Positions 37,198 to 45,749 of a DNA stretch of 64,000 bases are shown in pieces; the first letter of the stretch is position 1, and each line of letters starts with the position of its first letter. The stretch comes from Oligoflexus tunisiensis (GTDB lineage Bacteria; Bdellovibrionota_B; Oligoflexia; Oligoflexales; Oligoflexaceae). The notes under the pieces are model-generated. The model searched no databases and had not been told where the DNA came from. It saw only the letters and a program-made list of their open reading frames with translations. Where the stretch lies: contig NZ_BDFO01000001.1 of assembly GCF_001748245.1 (NCBI RefSeq), forward strand, positions 6,787,346 through 6,851,345. The letters run 5' to 3'. The translations under genes were made by a program, and so were the position numbers.

Positions 37198-37533
37198 ATG
37201 GGACGAGTCTGGGGTCTTTTGCTGCTCACTTTTCTCGCAGGAGAAGGCGCCTGGAACTCGGCCAATTTCTACGTGTCGCTGCGTACGATCATCGCCATGC
37301 GTCATAAGCTACAGGTTCACCCCGATGCTTTTCGTACGCAGCTCTGCGCCGCAGAAAAACCCTACGAATCCAGGCTATTTTGGAATGAAGAGGGCCGTTG
37401 GGTGGACGCCTGTCAATCCACCCGCAAAACCGGCTCTTTGCCCCGTATCTGGCGCCTCGCCCATACCCATAATTACCGGATGCTTTTTCTGCGGGAGGTC
37501 CCTATAACCTTGGCTATCGTTATAAAACGTTGA
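37198..37533 (+). CDS. small exported protein, unknown
   Basis: 111 residues from the ATG at 37198 with GAGG eight bases upstream. The hydrophobic N-terminus (RVWGLLLLTFLAGEGAWNS) looks like a signal peptide. Two Cys in the mature part could form a disulphide. It is 10 bases downstream of the Flp-like pilin gene and eight bases upstream of the DUF503-like gene. No family recognised. Confidence 0.5.
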   Translation: MGRVWGLLLLTFLAGEGAWNSANFYVSLRTIIAMRHKLQVHPDAFRTQLCAAEKPYESRLFWNEEGRWVDACQSTRKTGSLPRIWRLAHTHNYRMLFLREVPITLAIVIKR

Positions 37534-37540
37534 GAGTCAT

Positions 37541-37843
37541 ATGTTCTTCATCGTATCCAAACTTACATTCGAACCAGAACCCACGCCACGTGATGCCAAG
37601 GAATTGGCCCAGCTCGCCGATAAACTGCGTCAGCGATTCAAGATCAGCATCCAGATTGTGGATGAATTCTATAAAGGCGGACAGGCAGGGATCGTGGTCG
37701 CCGCCGTGCATCGCGAGGAAATGCAGCTCAGTAACCTGATCGACGAGATCGCTGATGCCTGCGAAAATTCCGGCTACGGACGCATTCATTCGGAAAGCAC
37801 GATTCTGGAAGACTTTGAATCGTATGCCACGGACATGGAGTGA
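37541..37843 (+). CDS. DUF503-like protein
   Basis: 100 residues, soluble. The pattern LRQRFKISIQIVDE..., then AGIVVAAVHREEMQLSNLIDEIADACE, resembles DUF503/YlxP: an antiparallel strand-helix-strand of about 95 residues. The match is by secondary-structure pattern and is uncertain. It lies nine bases before fabI, so it is probably co-transcribed with it. Confidence 0.5.
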   Translation: MFFIVSKLTFEPEPTPRDAKELAQLADKLRQRFKISIQIVDEFYKGGQAGIVVAAVHREEMQLSNLIDEIADACENSGYGRIHSESTILEDFESYATDME

Positions 37844-37852
37844 GGAGAAACT

Positions 37853-38662
37853 ATGGGACTGCTTGCAGGCAAACGCGGCATTGTAATGGGTATTGCCAAT
37901 GAGCGCTCGATCGCCACGGCTGTCGCCCGGACTCTGCATCGGGAAGGCGCCGGGCTCGGCTTCAGTTTTCTGCCGGACACAGGCGAACGGAAACGCAACG
38001 AGGCGCGCGTTCGTCAGGTGACCGAGGATCTGAATCCGGCCATTGTGGCGTCATGTGATGTGACCACGGATACCGATATCGAAGCCTTCTTTGCTCAGGT
38101 CCATGAGACGATGGGTTCGATTGATTTTCTGGTTCATTCCATCGCCTATGCGCCGACTGAGGATCTGAAAGGTCCCACCTACATGGCAAGCCGTGCCGGT
38201 TTTGCCACGGCCATGGATATCAGCTGCTACAGCCTTCTCGCTGTGGCGCGTGCCGCCCGTCCCTATATGAACAAGGGCGGCGCAATCGTGGCCATGACCT
38301 ACTTTGGTGGGGAGAAGGTCATGCCCGGCTATAACCTGATGGGCGTATGCAAGGCTGCGCTCGATGCGGCCGTTCGCTATGCGGCGGCGGAATTGGGTTT
38401 GGAAGGCCTGCGTGTGAATGCCATCAGCGCCGGGCCGGTGAAAACACTGGCGGCCTCCGCGGTCGGTGATTTCAAGAAAATGTTGGGACTCTATGAGCAG
38501 TCGTCGCCACTGCGGTCCAACATCACAGCGGATGATGTGGGAGCCGCCACCGCGTTTCTGTTGAGCGACTATGCGCGCATGACGACAGGCGAAATCCTAC
38601 ATGTCGACGCGGGGTATCACATCATGGGGACCGCTCAGTACTCGGAAACAAATCCTTCCTGA
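37853..38662 (+). CDS. fabI: enoyl-[acyl-carrier-protein] reductase (NADH)
   Basis: 269 residues. Short-chain dehydrogenase of FabI type: N-terminal GIVMGIANERSIATAVA nucleotide loop, HSIAYAP, and the catalytic Tyr-(6)-Lys in YNLMGVCKAALD, followed by VNAISAGPVKTLAA. It reduces enoyl-ACP in the last step of each fatty-acid elongation cycle. GAGGAG precedes the ATG by a few bases. Confidence 0.95.
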   Translation: MGLLAGKRGIVMGIANERSIATAVARTLHREGAGLGFSFLPDTGERKRNEARVRQVTEDLNPAIVASCDVTTDTDIEAFFAQVHETMGSIDFLVHSIAYAPTEDLKGPTYMASRAGFATAMDISCYSLLAVARAARPYMNKGGAIVAMTYFGGEKVMPGYNLMGVCKAALDAAVRYAAAELGLEGLRVNAISAGPVKTLAASAVGDFKKMLGLYEQSSPLRSNITADDVGAATAFLLSDYARMTTGEILHVDAGYHIMGTAQYSETNPS

Positions 38663-38826
38663 TGAACTTGGAATGGCACCGCGGGCGGGTTATAGTGTTT
38701 GTATATAACGCCGGGTGTCGATTGCCATCTCTCGCGGCTGTTGCCTGTGAACGACAGGCACACGCGGCATCCCTCTCCTTTCAACGCTGCTGAACAACTT
38801 CATCAATCGGAAGGCCCAGTTCATCC

Positions 38827-40569
38827 ATGCGCTATCGTCCGTCCCGTCTCTTTCTTGAAAATCTGCGAAAGCATCGACTGGCCTATGGTCTGGGCACTCT
38901 TGCGATGCTGATCACCAGCATTTCAGAAGTGTTTCTGCCGAAGTTCATTCAATGGTCGATCGAAGTTCTCACCGATAAATCCGCAGTGGATCCCCACGGC
39001 ACGCTCGATCGCCTCGTGCTGGGGCTTGTGATTTCCCTGACCCTCGGCTGGCTCGGACGCGTGGGCTGGCGCCAGATCCTGGCCCGGCAAACGCACCTGG
39101 CCGGACATGAGATGAAGACAAGGCTGTGGTCCGTCCTCAAGGATCAGCCCCTCTCGCTGCTCGACCGCTATTCGCTCGGCGATTTGATGAACCGGGCGAC
39201 GGCCGATTGGAACAAGACGCGTTTCATTCATGGTTTTACGATCGTTCTGACCTTTGACCTGATATTTTTCACCACGCTTTCCGTCGCCTCCATGCTGATG
39301 ATTCATGTGAAGCTCGCGCTGCTCTGCCTTTGTGTGATTCCGTTCCTGCCCCGCTACATCATCCGCATCAGCCGCCTGGAATACACCTTTCATCAGGTGG
39401 CGCAGGAGCAGCTGTCCCTGCTTTCCGATCTGATTTCCCAGGCGGTCAAAACCGTCCGTTTGCAACGCGCCACCGCCAGTGAAAAGGTCTGGCAGGAGAA
39501 GCTGCAAAGCCACGCCCGGGAATATGCGGATCGCCAGTTCAAGGTCCTGCATGCCAGCTGGCGGATCTTCGTGCTTGGCGCTTTGCCGACGATCATTGCC
39601 TACGGCATCCTCTTTACCTATGGAGTGATGGAGGTTCAGGCGGGGCGGGTCAGCATCGGCGCGTTCATCGCTCTGCAGTCCTATGTGCTCCTTCTCCAGT
39701 CGCCGCTCTTCGAACTCGGATCGGTGATCTCGGAATGGCAAACCGGTTTTGCGAGCTATCATCGCATTGCCGAGATTTACAATCTGGAGCGCGAAACCAA
39801 ACCGACATCCGAAGCCTTGGTCCACCGCTTCCATAATCCCGACGTGGCCGTCCACCTTCAGGACCTTTCCTATTCCTATGATCAAAACCAGAGCGTGCTG
39901 ACCCACATCAATCTCATTATTCCCCGCGGGGAAAAGCTCGGCCTCATCGGCCCGATCGGTGCGGGCAAGAGCACGCTGGTGAATATCATCGGCGGTCTTC
40001 TGGAACATCATTCCGGACTGGTGCAGATCCATGGACTGAGTCTGGAGCAGGGGCAGCGCGATTGGATTGTGAAGCAGGTGACGATGGTTCCACAAAAACC
40101 CTTTCTCTTCGCCGGCACGATTCGCCACAACCTGTCCCCCATGGGTACCGCGGATGACGAGGCCATGGTGGACGCTCTGAAGACGGTTGAACTTTGGGAT
40201 GATGTCCAGAAATTCATGGGCGGGCTCGACTGCTGGATTGGAGAATGGGGCATCAATCTTTCCGGTGGTCAAAAGCAACGCCTGGCCCTGGCTCGTGCGC
40301 TTCTCAAGCCCTCCCCGATCCTGATTTTCGATGACTGTCTGAGCGCAGTGGATTCGATTACCGAAGCCAGAATACTCAACCAATTGAATGCGAAACTCGC
40401 TGGACTAACGGTGATCTGGACGGCCCATCGGCTGTCAACGCTCCAGCTCTGTGATCGCATCCTGCGGCTTGAGGATGGACACCTGCATCGCGTGGAGCGG
40501 ACCGAGACCCGCCTTCCTGAATCCGGACACCGCAGCCCACAGCCTCTCGATGCTGTGGTGGAGGTTTAA
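38827..40569 (+). CDS. heterodimeric ABC exporter subunit (MdlA-like, degenerate Walker B)
   Basis: 580 residues: six membrane helices (about 20-300), then an ATPase domain. Walker A is GPIGAGKST and the signature is canonical LSGGQKQ. Walker B reads ILIFDDCLSAVD, with Asp where the catalytic Glu should be. The same FDD form is typical of E. coli MdlA-type subunits of heterodimers. It is paired with the next gene three bases downstream. Expected substrate is unknown (drugs, lipids or peptides). Confidence 0.88.
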   Translation: MRYRPSRLFLENLRKHRLAYGLGTLAMLITSISEVFLPKFIQWSIEVLTDKSAVDPHGTLDRLVLGLVISLTLGWLGRVGWRQILARQTHLAGHEMKTRLWSVLKDQPLSLLDRYSLGDLMNRATADWNKTRFIHGFTIVLTFDLIFFTTLSVASMLMIHVKLALLCLCVIPFLPRYIIRISRLEYTFHQVAQEQLSLLSDLISQAVKTVRLQRATASEKVWQEKLQSHAREYADRQFKVLHASWRIFVLGALPTIIAYGILFTYGVMEVQAGRVSIGAFIALQSYVLLLQSPLFELGSVISEWQTGFASYHRIAEIYNLERETKPTSEALVHRFHNPDVAVHLQDLSYSYDQNQSVLTHINLIIPRGEKLGLIGPIGAGKSTLVNIIGGLLEHHSGLVQIHGLSLEQGQRDWIVKQVTMVPQKPFLFAGTIRHNLSPMGTADDEAMVDALKTVELWDDVQKFMGGLDCWIGEWGINLSGGQKQRLALARALLKPSPILIFDDCLSAVDSITEARILNQLNAKLAGLTVIWTAHRLSTLQLCDRILRLEDGHLHRVERTETRLPESGHRSPQPLDAVVEV

Positions 40570-40572
40570 GTC

Positions 40573-42354
40573 ATGCAGCCCCAACAGGATACGATTGAAC
40601 AACAGGGTGATTTTTCCGCTGTGATTGCCCTCTTTCAACACAGCCACGGCATGCGCGGTCGCCTGTTCTTCTGCGTGGGCCTTGTGATCGCCTCCGCCGG
40701 GCTTTTGATGCTATCGGCCAAACTCATGGGCCAGTTGGCGGAACTCCTTTTGCAAAAACAGGCCTGGCCCATGCTGATCGGAACCATTGCCGCGATTCTG
40801 GCCATTGAAAGCTTCAATATCCTGATCTATTACCAGGGCCGGGTCGGCATTGCCTATGTCACCAACAGGGTGGCCCTGCAGATTCGCGAAGCCCTGTTTC
40901 GCAAACTCAATCAGCTGCCGATGACCTACTATGATCAGCAGCCGCTGGGTCGCACCATCACCCGTCTGACGGCGGATGTGGAGGGAATTGAATCCTTCTT
41001 CAGCAATACCCTGCCGCGGGTTTTGACCGCTTTGATCACGGTCGTATCCGTTTTGATCGCCATGCTGCTGACCAACTTCAAGATCGGTTTTTTCATCTGT
41101 CTTTCGAGTCTGCCGGCCATCATCTTCACCGTTCTGATGCGCAAGCCAGTGCGTTTTTGGCTGCGCGACTATAAAAAACGCTCCGCAGCCATCAATTCCC
41201 AGCTGGCGGAACTGATCAATGGTCTGCCGGTGATCAAGGTTTTTGGCCTGGAAAAATGGAGTCAAAAGACCTTTCAACAAAGTTCTGAAGGAATGCTGCA
41301 CTCTGCCTGCAAGCTGATGAACTGGAATACCTTCATCCGACCGCTGGCGGCGTTTCTCTGCTCGCTGCCGATTGTGATCATCCTCTGGTGGGGCGGGCAC
41401 ATGACCCTGGATCAGCAGATTTCCATCGGTTTGCTCGTGGCCTTCATTCGCTATGCGGAACGTTACTTTCGTCCTATCATGCAGCTCTCCTTTGAACTGC
41501 ATCTGATCCAGGATGCCATCGCCTCTTCGGAACGCGTGAGCAAGATGCTCGATGAAACCGAGGAATCCTCTGTCCTCGGCCCCAGTGGAACGCACCGGGC
41601 CACCGTGCAGGGCGCTGTGGAATTTCATCAGGTCTGGATGCATTATCTGCCCGATCAGCCGGTGCTTAAGGGTGTGGATTTCAAGGTCGAACCCGGCACT
41701 TCGGTTGGCCTCGTCGGCAAGACCGGTTCCGGCAAATCCACGACGGTGCACCTCATTCCACAGCTTTATCCGATCCAGCAGGGGGAAATTCGAATCGATG
41801 GAGTGCCGCTCGAACAGTGGGATCGCACAGCGCTGCGGGAACAGATCGGAATAGTGTCCCAGGATGTGGTGATTTTTCAGGGAACCCTGCGGGAAAACCT
41901 GCTGGTTACGATTCCCGCAAGCGCCCACCCTTCCGATGACGCCGTGCTGGAAGCCTGTCGGCGGACCGGACTTTCCCTGGTGATGGATAAACTCGCGGCG
42001 GGGCTGGATACGATCCTTCAGGATGGCGGCTCCAATCTCAGCATGGGCGAGCGCCAGCTGATCGCCTTCACCCGCATGCTGCTGCGCAATCCGGCGATTC
42101 TGATCCTCGATGAGGCCACCGCCAATGTTGACGAGCCCTGCGAAGCCCTGATTCAAAAGGCCATATTGGAGGCACTACGGGGTCGCACCTGCTTTATTAT
42201 CGCGCATCGGTTGAGTACCATTCAGCATTGTGACAATATCCTGGTGTTCCAGGACGGCCGCATTATGGAGCAGGGGCGCCATGATCAGCTGGTTCACCGT
42301 CAGGGCCACTATTCTCAGCTGGTGAAAAGGCAAATCGCTCATGAGTTTATTTGA
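40573..42354 (+). CDS. heterodimeric ABC exporter subunit (MdlB-like)
   Basis: 593 residues with the same membrane-domain-then-ATPase layout. Walker A is GKTGSGKST and Walker B is ILILDEATANVD (full Glu), but the signature is the altered LSMGERQ. Combined with the preceding subunit this yields one functional and one degenerate ATP site, as in MdlAB/TM287-288 exporters. Its 3' end overlaps the HAD gene by 14 bases. Confidence 0.88.
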   Translation: MQPQQDTIEQQGDFSAVIALFQHSHGMRGRLFFCVGLVIASAGLLMLSAKLMGQLAELLLQKQAWPMLIGTIAAILAIESFNILIYYQGRVGIAYVTNRVALQIREALFRKLNQLPMTYYDQQPLGRTITRLTADVEGIESFFSNTLPRVLTALITVVSVLIAMLLTNFKIGFFICLSSLPAIIFTVLMRKPVRFWLRDYKKRSAAINSQLAELINGLPVIKVFGLEKWSQKTFQQSSEGMLHSACKLMNWNTFIRPLAAFLCSLPIVIILWWGGHMTLDQQISIGLLVAFIRYAERYFRPIMQLSFELHLIQDAIASSERVSKMLDETEESSVLGPSGTHRATVQGAVEFHQVWMHYLPDQPVLKGVDFKVEPGTSVGLVGKTGSGKSTTVHLIPQLYPIQQGEIRIDGVPLEQWDRTALREQIGIVSQDVVIFQGTLRENLLVTIPASAHPSDDAVLEACRRTGLSLVMDKLAAGLDTILQDGGSNLSMGERQLIAFTRMLLRNPAILILDEATANVDEPCEALIQKAILEALRGRTCFIIAHRLSTIQHCDNILVFQDGRIMEQGRHDQLVHRQGHYSQLVKRQIAHEFI

Positions 42355-43060
42355 AACGTTTCAACGTCGCATTGAAGAAACCCGCACAGGCGGCGAACAG
42401 CCTGTGATTATTTTCGACCTCGATGATACGCTGATCGACTGCCGTCATCGCAAGCATCGGGTGATTCATGACTTCATCAAACAAAGTCACGTGAAGGAAA
42501 GTTTTGCGCTCGAATGTCAGCTGGTCGAACGCATGAGCTGGGAGAACGTCCAGTATCGCGTGCTCGACACCCTGGCTCAGGAAGGGATACGCAATCAACT
42601 CTTCGGCGAGCAGCTCTTTAATTTCTGGCGCCAGAACTATTTCACTTATCCCTATCTGGTCGATGACAAACCCTTTCCCGGCGCTCTGGAATTCGTGCGG
42701 CACTGTCATGACCTCGGCGCGACCCTTGTGTATCTGACCGGCCGGGATATTCCCGGCATGGGCCAGGGAACGTTCGAGGCGATGCGCCGCATGGGTTTCC
42801 CATCGGATGACGCGCGCGTTCATTACATTCTGAAAGAGGATCCGGACATCAACGATCTGGAGTTCAAAGTGCTCGCTCTGAATAAGGTGGAACCCCTGGG
42901 CCGGGTGATCGCTGCCTTTGAAAATGAACTGCCGAATCTTCACGCGATGGCGGAACGCTTTCCTGATGCGGCCATGTATTGGCGGAAAACTCTTTACATG
43001 CCGAATCCACCGGAACCTCTGCCGCATATTCAGGTGTTGCTGCACTTCAAGGAAACGTGA
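42341..43060 (+). CDS. HAD-superfamily hydrolase
   Basis: 239 residues. Motif I FDLDDTLID with the two Asp, motif II YLTGRD, a Lys in FKVLALNKVEP and the motif IV-like FENELPNLHAM are visible. Probably a phosphatase of unknown substrate. Its start overlaps the ABC exporter gene and its stop overlaps the RhtB-type gene start, so the three genes may be expressed together. Confidence 0.8.
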   Translation: MSLFETFQRRIEETRTGGEQPVIIFDLDDTLIDCRHRKHRVIHDFIKQSHVKESFALECQLVERMSWENVQYRVLDTLAQEGIRNQLFGEQLFNFWRQNYFTYPYLVDDKPFPGALEFVRHCHDLGATLVYLTGRDIPGMGQGTFEAMRRMGFPSDDARVHYILKEDPDINDLEFKVLALNKVEPLGRVIAAFENELPNLHAMAERFPDAAMYWRKTLYMPNPPEPLPHIQVLLHFKET

Positions 43061-43692
43061 TGTTCGGGATTCATGATTACTCCCTCTTTATCGTGACGTC
43101 CATTCTCCTGAACCTGACGCCGGGTCCCGATACGATGTATATTCTGGGCCGCAGTCTGGCCCAGGGGCCCCGGTCGGGTGTCGCCTCAGCCTTGGGAATT
43201 TCAACCGGCTGCCTCGTGCATACGATCGCAGCAGCCCTCGGTCTCTCGGCTGTCCTGATGACCTCCTCCTCCGCATTCTTTGTGATCAAAATGCTGGGTG
43301 CGGCTTATTTGATTTTCCTCGGCATCCAGATGCTGCGATCGCCCTCCGTACTTCCCGAAACGCGGGTCGCAGAGGACAGCCTGAATTATTTCAAAATTTT
43401 TCGGCAGGGTGTCGTCACCAATGTGTTGAACCCGAAAGTCGCCCTGTTTTTTCTTGCGCTGCTGCCCCAGTTTGTCAGCAAGGACAGCCCCCATCCGGCC
43501 CTGGCGCTTCTGACTCTGGGTTTGACCTTCATTTTCACGGGGACCGTCTGGTGCCTCTGCCTCGCATTTTTCGCGGGTTTTCTGAGCGATCGCATCCGCC
43601 GCAGTTCACGTCTCTCGCGGTGGATCACAAGCCTGGCTGGGCTGACGTTTCTGGGTCTTGGTCTGAAGCTGGCTGTGAGTGAAAGGACGTGA
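43060..43692 (+). CDS. LysE/RhtB family exporter
   Basis: 210 residues from the ATG at 43060, coupled to the HAD stop (TGATG) and preceded by AAGGAAA. Membrane segments span most of the length. The family signature LNLTPGPDTMYILGRSLAQG (near residue 18) and NPKVALFFLALLPQFV are clear. These proteins export amino acids or derivatives. The 3' end overlaps nfi on the other strand by 68 bases. Confidence 0.9.
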   Translation: MFGIHDYSLFIVTSILLNLTPGPDTMYILGRSLAQGPRSGVASALGISTGCLVHTIAAALGLSAVLMTSSSAFFVIKMLGAAYLIFLGIQMLRSPSVLPETRVAEDSLNYFKIFRQGVVTNVLNPKVALFFLALLPQFVSKDSPHPALALLTLGLTFIFTGTVWCLCLAFFAGFLSDRIRRSSRLSRWITSLAGLTFLGLGLKLAVSERT

Positions 43693-44371
43693 CCGGCTGC
43701 CCTTCCTTGCGCACGGCATTCGAAAGATTATGGACGTGACGGATGGGAACCGGGATGCGGTAGCGATCGATCAGGCTCATGACCAGATCCACCGACGAAT
43801 CCAGATCCGCAAGATGCCCGGGAGAAACGAAGATCGGCTTGACCTTCGCCCGGGACCGCACCGCATAGCCGATCACTTCCTTGTGATGAATGATCGGGGT
43901 CTTTGAGCCCTTCGTATCATCCGGCTCTTCATATTTTCCGCAGAGTATATTCTTCGCCGAGCCGACGGTCGGAATCCCCAGCCAAAGCCCGAGGTGACTG
44001 GCAATGCCGAGCCTTCGCGGATGCGCGATCCCCTGTCCATCACAGAGAACAAGATCCGGTTTCACCTTCAGCTGCGCAAAGCCTTGCAGGAGTATCGGCA
44101 GTTCGCGGAACGAGAGCAGACCCGGAACATAGGGAAAGGTCACTCGATCCTGAACCGTGACCTCTTCGACCACTGAAAAATCCTTGCGATTCATGACCAC
44201 GATCGCGGCAAAGAGCGTGTCCCCGCCCACATTGAACGACACATCACTCGCCGCGATCAGATCGCACGCGGCCGGCAAAGGCTGAAGCTTCACCCGTGAC
44301 GCCAGTTCCTTCTGTAAAGCCACGGCCTCGGTGGGACGGAGATCCCATGGATGCAGATTGTCGAACTTCAT
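43625..44371 (-). CDS. nfi: endonuclease V (deoxyinosine 3'-endonuclease)
   Basis: 248 residues. Characteristic motifs: IAASDVSF (active-site Asp), FPYVPGLLSFRE, VLCDGQGIAHPRRLGIASHLG, and GYAVRSR..KPIFVSPGH. It cuts DNA containing hypoxanthine. The ATG at 44371 has GGGAG nine bases upstream. The IscB element ends about 15 bases upstream of this ribosome-binding site, so the native promoter may have been separated and transcription may now enter from the element. Confidence 0.92.
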   Translation of the reverse strand: MKFDNLHPWDLRPTEAVALQKELASRVKLQPLPAACDLIAASDVSFNVGGDTLFAAIVVMNRKDFSVVEEVTVQDRVTFPYVPGLLSFRELPILLQGFAQLKVKPDLVLCDGQGIAHPRRLGIASHLGLWLGIPTVGSAKNILCGKYEEPDDTKGSKTPIIHHKEVIGYAVRSRAKVKPIFVSPGHLADLDSSVDLVMSLIDRYRIPVPIRHVHNLSNAVRKEGQPVTSFHSQPASDQDPETSAQPGL

Positions 44372-44392
44372 CCGTTCTTGCTCCCTTGGAAA

Positions 44393-44412
44393 CCACCTCC
44401 TTTAGGGGGTGG
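44393..44412. repeat. right-end subterminal hairpin
   Basis: CCACCTCC / GGGGGTGG 8-bp stem with one G-U pair and TTTA loop. Such imperfect hairpins are recognised by TnpA in IS200/IS605 elements. Confidence 0.65.
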
Positions 44413-44464
44413 AGGAAAAGAGAGCCATCTAGCTCCCAGGTCGGAGATAAGCTTGTTCAATGGC

Positions 44465-45748
44465 CTAGGCATACATGTACCCGTCAAATCGTTGTAAGAT
44501 CCGGCAATCCTTGTAACGAATTCCTTGAATAGTTTCTGTTCCCGTCTTGATGTTGAAGTTCCCCGTACTGCGCACAGCCAGGCGGCCCGAGTACTTCCCC
44601 TTCTTCTTTCCCTGATTTACGACAGCGTGGACGATATCCCCTGTCTGGAAACCGTGAACGCGTTTTTGCGCTTTGGGTCCGGTTCGTGGAAAGCCATAAC
44701 GATCCATGAGGCACTGCTGCCGGCTACCGCGTCCTGTCGCCTGAACCTTAAGGGGTTTGAGCTTAGGTGGAATATAGACCTTCGTCCCACTCTCGCCAAC
44801 GCAGGCGGCGTCAATCCAATGATCCTTTGCATAGTCCTGACGCATGCGGTTATGCTTGGTCCTGCCTCCAGACCAAAGGCTGAGAGGCAGGGCTAATTTA
44901 GCGAGTCGTTCTGCTATCGCAAAGCGCGTAGCGTTTACAGCGGCTGCATCTTTAAGGGGAGCCTTGGCAAAGCTAAGGATCCTAGTTAGCTTTGACTTAT
45001 CCTTGACGAAGGTTTCAACGGAGCGTGAAGCTTTTTTCTGATTGCAAGGACGACAGGCCAGGGTCAGGTTAGAGACACGATTGCTGCCGCCTCGGGAACT
45101 AGGGACGATATGCTCGACTTCCAGCGGCAGGTCTTTCTTTCCACAGTAAGCACAAGCCCTTTGCCATTTTTCGAGAAGGTATTCGCGCAGCTCGTAGCCG
45201 AGGAGTTCTCCCTGCTGGTACTCAACTCCCGAGACCTCCGGGTTGACGAGCTTTTGTGTATCAAAACGCACGGTTTCAATGGCAATGGCGCGAATCGGGG
45301 AGAAGCGCTGAAGCTTTTTCGCCCAGTTAAAAACGTTCTCGACCCGTGAGAGCAGCGAGGGTGGCAGCCAGCCTTGGGGTCTTCTTCGGTTGTCAAAGCG
45401 CGGAGCGCGGTAGCGGGTATGACGATTTCTTCGAGAACGGCGAATGGCTCGGCGGGTGGTCAATGCCTCGCGTATGGCCAATCCTCTGTGAGCGATGTTT
45501 GCAGCGAAGACGATGCGCCTTCCCCGCTTTCCTTCCAAAGACAAAGCGAGGCCCGTGGTTCGGCTGCCCGGATCAAGTTTAAGTTCGAGGGGCTGGCAAA
45601 CGCCCGTCTCTCGATCCTTGAGTTGAATGGTAAAGGGAAAGCGACGCGCGACCTTCGCCCTCCCTTTGCGCAGTAAGGCCCTCGCCCTTGCTGGATGGCA
45701 AGGCATGAGCTGCCGACCTGTGGTTGCTAAAACCAAGACTCTTTGCAA
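44465..45748 (-). CDS. iscB: RNA-guided endonuclease IscB
   Basis: 427 residues, within the usual range of IscB proteins. TTG start at 45748 with AAAGG about seven bases upstream. Domain order is: PLMP domain (RQLMPCHPARARALLRKGRAKV, about 12-33); RuvC-I LKLDPGSRTTGLAL (Asp59); Arg-rich bridge helix (about 100-122); RuvC-II IRAIAIETV (Glu158); HNH with CxxC pairs (199/202 and 232/235) and VEHIVPSSRGGSNRVSNL (His213); RuvC-III KDHWIDAACVG (His310, Asp313); and a C-terminal target-adjacent-motif-interaction domain. IscB is the ancestor of Cas9 and cuts both strands using an omega-RNA. All visible catalytic residues are intact. Confidence 0.95.
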   Translation of the reverse strand: MQRVLVLATTGRQLMPCHPARARALLRKGRAKVARRFPFTIQLKDRETGVCQPLELKLDPGSRTTGLALSLEGKRGRRIVFAANIAHRGLAIREALTTRRAIRRSRRNRHTRYRAPRFDNRRRPQGWLPPSLLSRVENVFNWAKKLQRFSPIRAIAIETVRFDTQKLVNPEVSGVEYQQGELLGYELREYLLEKWQRACAYCGKKDLPLEVEHIVPSSRGGSNRVSNLTLACRPCNQKKASRSVETFVKDKSKLTRILSFAKAPLKDAAAVNATRFAIAERLAKLALPLSLWSGGRTKHNRMRQDYAKDHWIDAACVGESGTKVYIPPKLKPLKVQATGRGSRQQCLMDRYGFPRTGPKAQKRVHGFQTGDIVHAVVNQGKKKGKYSGRLAVRSTGNFNIKTGTETIQGIRYKDCRILQRFDGYMYA

Positions 45749-45749
45749 A

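Noticed and set aside
40711..42156. 481-codon open frame opposite the ABC exporter subunit
   Set aside because: Shadow of a gene with intact ABC motifs.
45110..45349. Small open frames antisense to iscB
   Set aside because: Shadow frames of a conserved gene.
44465..45748. The nuclease gene as Cas9 or TnpB
   Set aside because: No REC lobe and only 427 residues; has an HNH inserted in RuvC and an N-terminal PLMP domain, which defines IscB. TnpB lacks HNH.
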